DNA of 64,000 nt. Origin: Pseudomonadota bacterium. GTDB taxonomy: Bacteria > Pseudomonadota > Alphaproteobacteria > Rhizobiales > Xanthobacteraceae. Both the position numbers and the translations under genes were made by a program. Location of the stretch: positions 1 to 64,000 of the forward strand of contig JAEWFG010000006.1 of NCBI GenBank assembly GCA_023388935.1, read 5' to 3'. The first letter of the stretch is position 1. Each line of letters begins with the position of its first letter. Below, piece by piece: positions 25,828 through 34,279 of this stretch. The notes below the pieces were generated by a model. The model was given only the letters and a program-made list of their open reading frames with translations, did no database searches and was not told where the DNA came from.

Positions 25828-26588
25828 GCTGCACTCTTTGGAGCAATGCCGAGATAGGCTTCCTGCACGATCGGCGAGGCGATCACCTCCGCCGGCGGAC
25901 CGTCGGCGACGAGCTGGCCGTTATGCAGCACGATGATGCGGTCGGCGAGCGAGCGCACGACGTCCATCTTGTGCTCGACGAGGAGAATGATCTTGCTCTT
26001 GTCCTGCTTGAGCTGCGCGATCAGGTTGAGGACGACCGGCACCTCGTCGATGCTCATGCCGGCGGTCGGCTCGTCGAACATGAATACTTTTGGCTCGAGC
26101 GCGATCATCAGCGCCACCTCGAGCTTGCGCTGGTCGCCATGCGACAGCGCGGTCGCGGCGACGCCGCGGCGGCCACCGAGCGCGACCTGGTCGAGGATGG
26201 CGTCGGCGCGGGCGATCAGGTCGCGGCGAACCATCCAGGGCCGCAGCATGTCGTAGTGGGTGCCGTTCGCCGCCTGCACCGCGAGGCGGACGTTTTCTTC
26301 AACCGTCAGGTTCGGGAACAGATTGGTAAGCTGGAACGCGCGCCCGAGGCCTGCGCGGGTGCGCATCGGCGCGGAGTGCAGGGTGATGTCGGTGCCGTCG
26401 AACAGGATGCTGCCGCTCGATGCGCGGAGCTGGCCCGAGATCAGGTTGAAATAAGTGGTCTTGCCGGCGCCGTTAGGGCCGACGATGGCGGTGAGCTCGC
26501 CCGGGCGGAAGCTGCAGGTGACGTTGTTGACCGCGATATGGCCGCCGAAGCGGATGGTGAGTTCGCGGGTCTCTAGAGTCAGCGTCAT
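25824..26588 (-). CDS. livG: ABC transporter ATP-binding protein (LivG)
   Basis: The protein has 254 residues. Walker A reads GPNGAGKTT, the signature LSHGDQRKLEVAL, and Walker B VFMFDEPTAGMS, as in LivG-type ATPases. The frame extends upstream to 26729, but that extension is translated repeat sequence; ATG 26588 (MTLTLETREL) begins the ABC fold. It is separated from the binding-protein gene by a dispersed repeat (26640-26779). Confidence 0.93.
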   Translation of the reverse strand: MTLTLETRELTIRFGGHIAVNNVTCSFRPGELTAIVGPNGAGKTTYFNLISGQLRASSGSILFDGTDITLHSAPMRTRAGLGRAFQLTNLFPNLTVEENVRLAVQAANGTHYDMLRPWMVRRDLIARADAILDQVALGGRRGVAATALSHGDQRKLEVALMIALEPKVFMFDEPTAGMSIDEVPVVLNLIAQLKQDKSKIILLVEHKMDVVRSLADRIIVLHNGQLVADGPPAEVIASPIVQEAYLGIAPKSAA

Positions 26589-26639
26589 AGGCGGTCTGGC
26601 GAATGATAGGGTTGGGACGTATCCAGGATCACGCTGCAC

Positions 26640-26779
26640 TCCCTCCCCCGCTTGCGGGTCGCTTGCGGGGGAGGGCTGGGGAGAGGGTAGATCTACAATC
26701 GAGAACCCCCAAGCCGTGAAAGCCCTCACCCGGATCGCATCACACGATGCGATCCGACCTCTCCCGCAAGCGGGAGAGG
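26640..26779. repeat. Dispersed palindromic repeat, CCCTC(T/C)CCCGC family
   Basis: It begins CTCCCTCCCCCGCTTGCGGG and ends CTCCCGCAAGCGGGAGAGGT, so the ends are inverted copies. A second member lies at 39980-40097 with the same layout, including GGGGAGAG and a CACCCGG core. It sits between the binding-protein gene and livG and may influence their relative transcript levels. Confidence 0.75.
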
Positions 26780-26787
26780 TGAAGCAC

Positions 26788-27972
26788 TCAGCGCTTGTTG
26801 CGGACCGGAACGTTCATGTCCTCGATCTTCAGCTCGCGCACCGGCTCGAGGATGGCCCAGGCGACGTTCGGATCGACCTTGACCTTGAAGTGATACATGC
26901 TCTGCAGCGCCTGGTGGTCCTCCTTGCGGAACACCATCTTGCCCTTCGGCGTGTCGAACTCCAGGCCTTCCATTGCCGTGATCAGCTTCTCGGTGTCGGT
27001 CGACTTCGCCTTGGTGACGGCGGCGACGACGGACATCGCGGCGGCAAAGCCACCCGCGGTGAAGAAGTCCGGCGGCGCGTTGAAGCGCTTCTGGTGCTCG
27101 GCGACGAACCAGTCGTTCACCGGGTTCTTCGGGATGTCGTAGTAGTAATAGGTCGCGCCTTCCATGCCCGGCAGGCTCTTATAGGCGGCGAGCGCCGGCA
27201 GGATGTTGCCACCGGTGGACAGTTCGATGCCGTAGCGCTTCGGGTCCATGTCCTGGAGCTTGGCCAGCGGATTGCCGGCGCCGGCCCAGATCACCCAGAT
27301 CACCTTGCGGCCGGGCTTGTCCTTCAGCGCGTCAAACAGGCGCTGGCCCACTGCGGTGAAGTCCGTGGTGTTGGTCGGGGCATACTCTTCAGCGGCGAGC
27401 GTCGCGCCGGTCTTGGCGAGCGCCTCCTTGAAGGCGGCGACGCCGTCGCGGCCGAAGGCATAGTCCTGCGCCAGCGTCGCAACGGTGACGCCCTGCTTGC
27501 CGATCGCGACCGCGTTCGAGATCGCGTCCTGCGACGAATTGCGCGCCGTGCGGAAGATGTAGCGATTCCACTTCTCGCCGGTAATCTGGTCCGCAACCGC
27601 GGGCTCGACGATCAGGATCTTCTTGTTCTCCTCCGCGACGGGGAGAATGGCGAGCGCCGCGGCCGACGAGGTCGTACCGATCGCGATGTCCGCCTTGTCG
27701 TCCTGATAGGCTTCCGCGAGCGCGGCCTTGGCAAGGTCGGGCTTGCCCTGGTCGTCCTTGGTGATGACGACGATCTTGCGGCCGTCCAGCGTCATCGTGC
27801 CCTTGGTGGCGTATTCGAAGCCCATCTGCAGGCCGGTTTCGGTCTGCTTGGCATAGGCCTCGAGCGGACCGGTCTTGCCGTAGATCAGCGCGACCTTGAG
27901 GTCGTCGGCTTGCGCAGAGGGACTCGCTGCCAAACCGAGAATGGCTGCGGTGAGAATGAGCGATCGACGCAC
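26788..27972 (-). CDS. ABC transporter periplasmic substrate-binding protein (LivK-like)
   Basis: The protein has 394 residues with a signal peptide (to about SAQA, residue 22) and a type-I periplasmic binding fold (KVALIYGKTGPLEAYAKQTE; DDQGKPDLA). It precedes livG-F-H-M on the same strand and so supplies that permease. The start is GTG 27972 behind GGGAGGA. The ligand is not deducible; relatives bind branched-chain amino acids, amides or aromatic acids. A perfect palindrome lies 40 bp upstream (28012-28029). Confidence 0.92.
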   Translation of the reverse strand: MRRSLILTAAILGLAASPSAQADDLKVALIYGKTGPLEAYAKQTETGLQMGFEYATKGTMTLDGRKIVVITKDDQGKPDLAKAALAEAYQDDKADIAIGTTSSAAALAILPVAEENKKILIVEPAVADQITGEKWNRYIFRTARNSSQDAISNAVAIGKQGVTVATLAQDYAFGRDGVAAFKEALAKTGATLAAEEYAPTNTTDFTAVGQRLFDALKDKPGRKVIWVIWAGAGNPLAKLQDMDPKRYGIELSTGGNILPALAAYKSLPGMEGATYYYYDIPKNPVNDWFVAEHQKRFNAPPDFFTAGGFAAAMSVVAAVTKAKSTDTEKLITAMEGLEFDTPKGKMVFRKEDHQALQSMYHFKVKVDPNVAWAILEPVRELKIEDMNVPVRNKR

Positions 27973-28358
27973 GATGGTTCCTCCCTAAATGAAATGCCTT
28001 GACCACAGCGATTTGCACAACGGTGCAAACATTGCAATTCCACCTTCCGGCGGAGCTTGCACGAGGCGCATGTGACAGTCTCTTGACGTGCGCGTGCCGG
28101 ATCGTCGCAGTGCGAACAATTCGCGTTAACGATGTCCCGAGTTCATGCGCCGGGTTGGAATTGGCGAACCCGCGCGATGCCACGTCTTGCATCAGCCCAT
28201 GCGTTTCCTCGGCCCGGCTCAGAGCAAGCCTCGCGCCAGATGCGGAGCTTCGAGTCGGAATGGCGGAAAATGCGGCAGATTATCCGCTGATGCCACAGGC
28301 AAGGGCCGAAATCGTGGTGTCAGGAGTCCGAGACTTCAGACAGGCGGCGTCTCGAAAT
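27973..28358. other. Promoter region of the liv-type operon
   Basis: The gap between the sigma-54 activator gene and the binding-protein gene, both on the minus strand. It holds the palindrome at 28012-28029 and a direct repeat at its right edge. I looked for a GG-N10-GC sigma-54 promoter on the minus strand and found no good match. Confidence 0.5.
28012..28029. promoter_or_regulatory. Palindromic candidate operator TTTGCAC-N4-GTGCAAA
   Basis: Perfect 7-bp arms around AACG, 40 bp upstream of the GTG start of the binding-protein gene. The position fits an operator or activator site over the promoter. The cognate regulator is unknown. Confidence 0.5.
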
Positions 28359-28372
28359 TCAGACAGGCGGCG
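28335..28372. repeat. 15-bp tandem direct repeat across the activator stop codon
   Basis: TTCAGACAGGCGGCG occurs at 28335-28349 and again at 28358-28372 (period 23). The second copy contains the last codons and stop of the sigma-54 activator, so the first looks like a short duplication of the gene end. Confidence 0.7.
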
Positions 28373-29801
28373 ATCCCGACGCCAGGCCGAACTTGGCGAG
28401 CTTCTTGTAGAAGGTCGCGCGCGAGATGCGGAGCATGCGCGCGGCTTCCGAGATCTGGCCGTTGCTGGCGGCGAGCGCGTGTTCGAGCGTCTGCTTCTCG
28501 AATTCCGCCTCGGCTTCGGCATAGGGGACGACCGAGCCGGTCATCCGCGGCGCCGGCGCCGAGCCGGCATCCGCGCTGACCCGCAGGATATGAACGAAAT
28601 CGTCGCCGGTCAGCCGTCCGGAATCGCTGAGGATCAACGCGCGCTCCAGGATGTTGCGGAGCTCGCGGACGTTGCCGGGCCAGTCGTAGCGCGCGAGTGC
28701 CGCGAGCCCGCTCGGCGTGATCTTCGCGTTGACGAAGTCGCCGGAGACGCCGATGTCCTCGATCAGCCGCGCGCAGATGTCAGGCAGATCGCCCTGGCAT
28801 TTGCGCAACGGCGGCAGGTCGATCGAGAGCACGTTGAGGCGGTAGTAGAGATCGGCGCGGAAGGCGCCCTCGCTGACGCGCTTGCGCAGATCGACATTGG
28901 TCGCGGCGATGACGCGCACGTCGACCCTGGTGATCTTGTCCGAGCCGAGCGGCTCGATCTCGCGCTCCTGCAACACGCGCAAGAGCTTGGCCTGCAGTTG
29001 CAGCGGCATCTCGCCGATTTCGTCGAGAAACAGCGTGCCGCCGTCGGCGATCCGGAATTTTCCCTCGCGCCCCCTGCGGTCGGCGCCGGTATAGGCGCCC
29101 GGCGCGGTGCCGAAGAATTCGGACTCGATCAGCGTTTCCGGAATGGCCGCGACATTGACGCTGACGAACGGCTTTTCCGCGCGTGAGGACGCGTTGTGGA
29201 TCGCCTGGGCCAGCAGCTCCTTGCCGGTGCCGGTCTCGCCTGTGAGCAGCACGGTCACGCTCTGCCGCGCGGCGCGTTTTGCAAACTCCTTGGCCTGCGC
29301 GATCGCCGGTGTCGTGCCGACGAAATCGGCGAGAGTGAAGCGCGCCGCGCGAGCGTTGGACAATTGCCGCCGTGCCAGCCGCAGATCGCTCTCGAGCTGG
29401 GTGACGCGGGCGAGCAGGGGTTTCAGGCTTTCGAGATGGTCATAGAGAACGAAGCCGATCGCGCCGATGACATTGCGCTCCTCGTCCTCGATCGGCATGC
29501 GCGTCACCACGAGCTGCTCGCCGCCGAGCTCCATGATGTCGAGCAGGATCGGCTCGCCGGTCTCGGCCACATTCCGCATCAGGCTGTTCGGGATGATCTC
29601 CTCGATCGGCCGGCCGATTGCTTCGGCCGTGCGCTTGAGGCCGAGCGACGCCAGGTATTTCTCGTTGACGTAAATGACCCGCCCGCTGCGATCGATCGCG
29701 ATCGCGCCCTCGCAGAGATGTTCCAGCCGCTCGAACAGCGTCACCATCGCCCGTGCGCGGACATAGGCGGGATCGCTGACGTCGGAGGAAGAGGCGGACA
29801 T
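28359..29801 (-). CDS. Sigma-54-dependent PAS/AAA+/Fis transcriptional activator
   Basis: The protein has 480 residues. A PAS sensor (about 20-125) is followed by a coiled linker, then an AAA+ domain with Walker A GETGTGKE (188-195) and Walker B GTLFLDEIGE (255-264). A Fis-type helix-turn-helix (ISEAARMLRISRATFYKKL) lies at the C-terminus. The sigma-54 contact loop reads GAYTGA (235-240) instead of GAFTGA; Tyr at this place is a known functional variant. It lies upstream of, and codirectional with, the liv-type operon, which it may control. Its ligand is unknown. Confidence 0.93.
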   Translation of the reverse strand: MSASSSDVSDPAYVRARAMVTLFERLEHLCEGAIAIDRSGRVIYVNEKYLASLGLKRTAEAIGRPIEEIIPNSLMRNVAETGEPILLDIMELGGEQLVVTRMPIEDEERNVIGAIGFVLYDHLESLKPLLARVTQLESDLRLARRQLSNARAARFTLADFVGTTPAIAQAKEFAKRAARQSVTVLLTGETGTGKELLAQAIHNASSRAEKPFVSVNVAAIPETLIESEFFGTAPGAYTGADRRGREGKFRIADGGTLFLDEIGEMPLQLQAKLLRVLQEREIEPLGSDKITRVDVRVIAATNVDLRKRVSEGAFRADLYYRLNVLSIDLPPLRKCQGDLPDICARLIEDIGVSGDFVNAKITPSGLAALARYDWPGNVRELRNILERALILSDSGRLTGDDFVHILRVSADAGSAPAPRMTGSVVPYAEAEAEFEKQTLEHALAASNGQISEAARMLRISRATFYKKLAKFGLASGSPPV

Positions 29802-29893
29802 GACATACCTCGGGGGAAGTCCACCTGTTTATTACCAAAAGGGCAGTAATTTCAAAGGGGGAAATGGTCGTTTGGGTACGGCCCATTCTCGGT

Positions 29894-30050
29894 TGTCGTC
29901 CCGGACAAGCGCAGCGAAGCGGAGCGCAGATCCGGGACCCATAACCACAGGAAGTGGTTTGGCGAAGACTCGTGGTTGCCGGCTTGCGCCGCAACTGCTC
30001 CCTGGGGTTATGGGTCCCGGGTTCGCGCTTTTGCGCGCCCCGGGACGACA
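29894..30050. repeat. Dispersed palindromic element, TGTCGTCCCGG family
   Basis: The ends are TGTCGTCCCGG and CCGGGACGACA, with inner copies of GGACCCATAACC and GGTTATGGGTCC also inverted. Related elements are at 34122, 43572, 45491, 46195, 59497 and 63596. It lies between the GGDEF-EAL gene and the sigma-54 activator. Confidence 0.8.
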
Positions 30051-30068
30051 GCTGCATCTGTTGCGCCT

Positions 30069-31814
30069 CTACCGCCGATACCCGCCGGCCCGTGAATAGC
30101 CCTGCCGGTTCTGCTGCATCGGACGGCTGGCCACGCTGGCCCGTGCCTCGCTGGAGGCGGGCGTCGCGAGCTTCAGTTCCTCCAGGAAGATCGGGCGGGA
30201 GAAATAATAGCCCTGCGCGTAGCGGATCTTGGTTACGGCCTGGAGGTAGGTCAGCTCCTCGTGGGATTCGAGGCCTTCGGCGATGACCGTCATGCCCAGT
30301 GCCTCGCTGAGCGACTCGATCGCGCGCAGGATGCCCTGGCTGCGCGGGCGCTTGTGGATGTCGGTGATGAACGAGCGGTCGATCTTGATCTCGTCGGCGG
30401 TGATGTCGGCGAGCGCCGAGAGCGACGAATAGCCGGTGCCGAAATCGTCGATGGAGATGCCGACGCCGAGCTTGCGGAACATTGGCAGGATTTCGGACTG
30501 GAAGTGGTTCTTGGCGACGAAGGCGTCTTCCGTCACCTCGATCATGAAGCGCTGCGGAAAGCCGGTGTCGTCCAGCGCCTGCGCGAAGGAGCGCATGAAC
30601 TCTGGATTGCCGGCCTGCTTGGCGGCGACATTGATGCTGATGGTCGCTTCCGCGCCAAACGTGTCGTTGATCAGGTCGATCGACTTGACGATTTCGGCCA
30701 GTACGAGATGAGTGAGCTCGTCGATCAGCCCGAGCTCGCCGGCGAGGTTGATGAACGAGCTTGGCGCCTGGATCACGCCTTCGTCGTCGCGCAGCCGCAC
30801 CAGCGCCTCGATGCCCTTCACGGCTTGCGTCCGGATATCGACCTTGGACTGGAAGGCGCAGCAGAAGCGCTTCTCGAGGATGGCCTGCCGTAGCGACTGC
30901 TCGATCTTCATCCGCGCGAGCGCTTCGCGCTCCATGCTGGAATCGAAGAAGGCCGCGGATCGCTTGCCGGTGTTCTTGATGCGGTACATCGCGATGTCCG
31001 CATTCTGGCGCAGCATCTCGAAGCTGCGGCCGTGATCGGGATAGAGGCTGACGCCGACAGAGGTGGAAGCAAAGACCTCCGAATTGTCGATGAAGAAGGG
31101 GGCGGTCAGCCGCTCCAGCGTCGCATTCATGAATTCGGCGACTTCCTCCTGACTCTGGATCGGCGACAGCAACAGCAGGAACTCGTCGCCGGAGATGCGC
31201 GACAGCATGTCGGAGTCGCGCAAGTCGCGTCCGAGCCGCTTCGAGAGCTCGATCAGCAGCGCGTCGCCGGCGGTGTGGCCGTAATAGTCGTTGATGTGCT
31301 TGAAATTGTCGACGTCGAGAAAGGCGAGCGCGAAACGTTCGCCGGCGTGGTCGCGCGCCAACAGGCTGTTGGCGCGGTGCTCGATCACGCGCCGCGAGGG
31401 CAGCCCGGTCAGTTCGTCGAAATAGGCCGAACGGAACAGCTGGTCCTCGAAATTCTTCTGCTCGGTGATGTCGGAGGAGGCCGAGATCAGGAGCTCGCGT
31501 CCGGCGAGGCGGACCGGGCGGTGAGTGGTCAGCAGGATCTGGCGGGCAGGGCCCTCGTGGAGCGCTTCCTCGGCGACGACAGCCTGACCGGACCTCAGGG
31601 CCCGCTGGCAAGCCTCCCTGCGCGGCGCGAGATCGGGCGACGGTCGGTTGCCGTCCATGCCAAGTTGGGTGGCCGCGACATCGTTAACCAGAAGAAGCTC
31701 GCCATTGGCGTCCTGAACGGTCAGGCCGGCAGGCAGCAATTTAACGATTTCCTTGAGGAATCCGAGTTCGGCCTCAGTCGCGCCGGTAAATTTACTGTCG
31801 TTCATAGAAGTCAT
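30069..31814 (-). CDS. PAS-GGDEF-EAL protein (c-di-GMP signalling)
   Basis: The protein has 581 residues and no transmembrane helix. A PAS domain (about 15-120) precedes a GGDEF domain whose signature is SGDEF (208-212). An EAL domain follows with EAL at 336 and DFGTGYSSL. SGDEF can still be active in some cyclases, but the change may leave the protein mainly a phosphodiesterase. ATG 31814 (MTSMNDSKF) is my start; 31805 and 31847 are alternatives, and none has a strong ribosome binding site. A 14-bp palindrome lies about 92 bp upstream. Confidence 0.9.
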   Translation of the reverse strand: MTSMNDSKFTGATEAELGFLKEIVKLLPAGLTVQDANGELLLVNDVAATQLGMDGNRPSPDLAPRREACQRALRSGQAVVAEEALHEGPARQILLTTHRPVRLAGRELLISASSDITEQKNFEDQLFRSAYFDELTGLPSRRVIEHRANSLLARDHAGERFALAFLDVDNFKHINDYYGHTAGDALLIELSKRLGRDLRDSDMLSRISGDEFLLLLSPIQSQEEVAEFMNATLERLTAPFFIDNSEVFASTSVGVSLYPDHGRSFEMLRQNADIAMYRIKNTGKRSAAFFDSSMEREALARMKIEQSLRQAILEKRFCCAFQSKVDIRTQAVKGIEALVRLRDDEGVIQAPSSFINLAGELGLIDELTHLVLAEIVKSIDLINDTFGAEATISINVAAKQAGNPEFMRSFAQALDDTGFPQRFMIEVTEDAFVAKNHFQSEILPMFRKLGVGISIDDFGTGYSSLSALADITADEIKIDRSFITDIHKRPRSQGILRAIESLSEALGMTVIAEGLESHEELTYLQAVTKIRYAQGYYFSRPIFLEELKLATPASSEARASVASRPMQQNRQGYSRAGGYRR

Positions 31815-32125
31815 GAATCTTGTTTTCAGCGCGGCTTTGCAATGCACGCCATCATGCCCAGCTCCCTCTTAGGTTTGGTTAAGGGGTCCGCAGAAATGCG
31901 GTGGTGTTTTGTACAAAACTTGTGGTGTTGCGACGCGCGCTGGCGATCGTCACTAACAGAGAGTCAACGGCGCTTGCGAAAGCGCGTGCGGAACGCGCGG
32001 TCGGCTTTCGATCGTGTCGCATCCAGCCGCGTGATGGCTTGGATTGAAATCGGTGCAAGCCGTAGTCGACACACCTCTTCCCGCTGGGGAGAGGTGATCC
32101 GAGACCGGAACGGTTTCGTCGTTCG
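31815..32125. other. Intergenic region upstream of the PAS-GGDEF-EAL gene
   Basis: Apart from the palindrome at 31906-31919, it contains only a fragment resembling the CCTCTCCCGC repeat family near 32071. No gene was found. Confidence 0.5.
31906..31919. promoter_or_regulatory. 14-bp palindrome GTTTTGTACAAAAC
   Basis: Perfect palindrome upstream of the PAS-GGDEF-EAL gene, AT-rich in a GC-rich background. Possible operator. Confidence 0.4.
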
Positions 32126-33091
32126 CTAGCCGCCCATGGGGATGCGACATTGCATGATGCAATGCAGCCCGGTCTTGAGATACGAGACCTCGGTCCTGCC
32201 GTCGAAGGCCGACAGCGCCGATTTCAGCAGCTTGGTGCCGAAGCCGGGCGCGGACACCTTGTCGACGCTCGGACCCTCGGTTTCATCCCAGGTGATGGTG
32301 AGCCGGTCGTCGTTGACGGTCCATGACACCTGCAGCAATCCACGCGGTGCGGAGAACGCGCCGTATTTGCTCGCATTGGTGGCGAGCTCGTGAAACATCA
32401 GCGACAGCGTCACCGCGAGCTTCGGCGGCAGGAACAGCCGCTCGCCGTTGAGCGTGAAGCGGACATGGCCGTAAGGCCCGAGCTCCGAGATCAGGAGATC
32501 GCGGATGTCGCAGCCTCGCTGGTCGACTCGCGAGATCAAATCGTCGGTCGCGGCCAGCGACCGCAGTCGCGGGTCGATCCGGGCCCAGACCTCCGGCTGG
32601 TCGTGCAGCACCTGATGCAGCACGGCATGCGCCGTCGACAGCTTGTTCTTCAGCCGGTGCTGGAGCTCGTCGACCAGGAGCTTGCGATAGTCTTCTTCCT
32701 CGATCAGGCGCTTGGAAATCCGGCGCTGCTCAGTCAGCAGCGCGCGATAATGCTCGACGCCCCAGATGGTCAGGGCGCTGGCGCCCCAGTAGAGCGCCAG
32801 CAGGGCAAACCGCGCGCGGTCCGCATAGGCATCGCCGAAATTCAGCACGACGCCGAGCACGCCGCCGACCAGCGCGGTCAGGACGCCGACCCGAAGACCG
32901 CCGAATGCGGCGGCAAAGAACACGGCGGGGAAATAAGGTGAGAAGTACACGTCGGGCCGCACATGCGCGAGCCCCCAGCGCGCAAGGGTCGCGATCAGCA
33001 GGCAGACCACCGCGAACGCGATGCTCAGGCCAAGCGATGGCGGCGCCGCGCCCTGCCAGCCCTTGCGGAATTCGTCGATCAGCTTCGCCAT
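32126..33091 (-). CDS. DUF4118/HWE-type sensor histidine kinase
   Basis: The protein has 321 residues. A hydrophobic N-terminal part with 3-4 membrane segments (25-115) of DUF4118 type is followed by a HisKA_2/HWE-like core. H145 lies in VDELQHRLKNKLST, the N box is HELATNASKYGAFS, and the G box is APGFGTKLLKSAL. Kinases of this class often act in light, stress or general stress (EcfG) signalling in alphaproteobacteria. No response regulator gene is adjacent, so its partner is elsewhere. Confidence 0.9.
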   Translation of the reverse strand: MAKLIDEFRKGWQGAAPPSLGLSIAFAVVCLLIATLARWGLAHVRPDVYFSPYFPAVFFAAAFGGLRVGVLTALVGGVLGVVLNFGDAYADRARFALLALYWGASALTIWGVEHYRALLTEQRRISKRLIEEEDYRKLLVDELQHRLKNKLSTAHAVLHQVLHDQPEVWARIDPRLRSLAATDDLISRVDQRGCDIRDLLISELGPYGHVRFTLNGERLFLPPKLAVTLSLMFHELATNASKYGAFSAPRGLLQVSWTVNDDRLTITWDETEGPSVDKVSAPGFGTKLLKSALSAFDGRTEVSYLKTGLHCIMQCRIPMGG

Positions 33092-33270
33092 GCCCTGCCC
33101 AGTCGCGATGCACGTTCGAAAATCGAGCGGCAGGTGAGAATGTTACGCATGCCGCTCACACAAGCATAGCTTGCCTTGGCGGGAGCGGGCAGTGATAGTG
33201 ATCTTTGCGGCAGTGGCACTGGCCGATGTTCGCCATTTGGCATCAAATCGCTCGACAACAGGAACCTTCA

Positions 33271-34113
33271 ATGGGCAGGCTGGACGGCAAGGTTGCGGTG
33301 ATCACAGGGGCGACGAGCGGCATCGGATTGCGTACCGCGGAAGTCTTCGTTGCCGAAGGTGCCAAAATTGTGATCGCAGGCCGGCGTATACCGGAGGGCG
33401 AGGCGCTGGCGAAGCAGCTCGGAGCCAATTGCGTTTTCCGCCAGACGGATGTGACAGCCGAAGACCAGATGAGCGCGCTGATCGCGCTCGCGGTCGATAA
33501 GTTCGGCCGGGTCGACTGCCTGTTCAACAATGCCGGCGGTCCGGCGCAGACAGGGGGCATCGAAGGCCTCGAGGTCGAGCGCTTCGACGCGGCCATGGCG
33601 ACGCTGGTGCGCAGCGTCATGCTCGGCATGAAGCACGCCGCGCCCTACATGAAGAAACAGGGGTCGGGCAGCATCATCAACAATGGCAGCATTGCTGGCC
33701 GCCTCGCCGGCTTCTCCTCGTCCGTGGTCTATGGCGCGGCCAAGGCGGCGGTGATCCACCTCACCAAATGCGTGGCGATGGAACTCGGCGAGTCCAATGT
33801 GCGCGTCAACTCGATCTCGCCCGGCGCGATCGCGACCGGCATTTTCGGCAAGGCGCTCGGGCTATCGACCGATGCCGCGGAGAAGACGCCGGCGGTGATG
33901 CGCGAGGTCTACAAGACCGCGCAACCGATCCCGCGCGCCGGCATTCCCGACGACATTGCGCACGCCGCAGTGTTCCTGGCGAGTGACGAATCGCGCTTCA
34001 TCAACGGCCACGACCTCGTCATCGACGGGGCCATCACCGGCGGCCGCAACTGGAGCCAGCAGCAGCAAGGTTACGTGGCCTTGCGCAAGGCGTTTGATCA
34101 GGGGGCGGGGTAG
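33271..34113 (+). CDS. SDR-family oxidoreductase
   Basis: The protein has 280 residues. The NAD(P)-binding motif is TGATSGIG near the N-terminus and the NNAG motif follows. The catalytic residues are S140, Y154 and K158 (YGAAK). It is a classical short-chain dehydrogenase. The C-terminal tail (GGRNWSQQQQGYVAL) is longer than usual and may shape the substrate pocket. AGGA lies 8 bases before the ATG. Substrate unknown; a cytochrome P450 is convergent with it. Confidence 0.92.
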   Translation: MGRLDGKVAVITGATSGIGLRTAEVFVAEGAKIVIAGRRIPEGEALAKQLGANCVFRQTDVTAEDQMSALIALAVDKFGRVDCLFNNAGGPAQTGGIEGLEVERFDAAMATLVRSVMLGMKHAAPYMKKQGSGSIINNGSIAGRLAGFSSSVVYGAAKAAVIHLTKCVAMELGESNVRVNSISPGAIATGIFGKALGLSTDAAEKTPAVMREVYKTAQPIPRAGIPDDIAHAAVFLASDESRFINGHDLVIDGAITGGRNWSQQQQGYVALRKAFDQGAG

Positions 34114-34121
34114 GGAGGTCC

Positions 34122-34273
34122 CGTGCCCCGGACGCAGTGCGGCGCCTAAAGCGCGTTCACGCGCGTCTTTGACGCGCTATGGTGCCGCGCTGCAGAGCCG
34201 GGGCCTATGTCTCCGAACCGAACGTGTCTCAAGATTCTGGGTTCCGGCTCGCGCTTCGCGCGTCCGGGACACG
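34122..34273. repeat. Dispersed palindromic element
   Basis: CGTGCCCCGGACGC at the left and GCGTCCGGGACACG at the right are inverted copies with one change; the inside includes AAAGCGCGTTCACGCGCGTC. The same inner string type occurs in the 46195-46372 element. It separates the convergent SDR and P450 genes. Confidence 0.75.
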
Positions 34274-34279
34274 AGACGT

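Noticed and set aside
28030..28358. Sigma-54 (GG-N10-GC) promoter for the liv-type operon
   Set aside because: No sequence in the gap fits the spacing and the conserved GG/GC pairs on the minus strand.
29440..31611. Long minus-strand open frame of 723 codons overlapping two genes
   Set aside because: It is an off-frame reading of the GGDEF-EAL and sigma-54 activator genes, Arg/Pro/His-rich with no domain, and it crosses a repeat.
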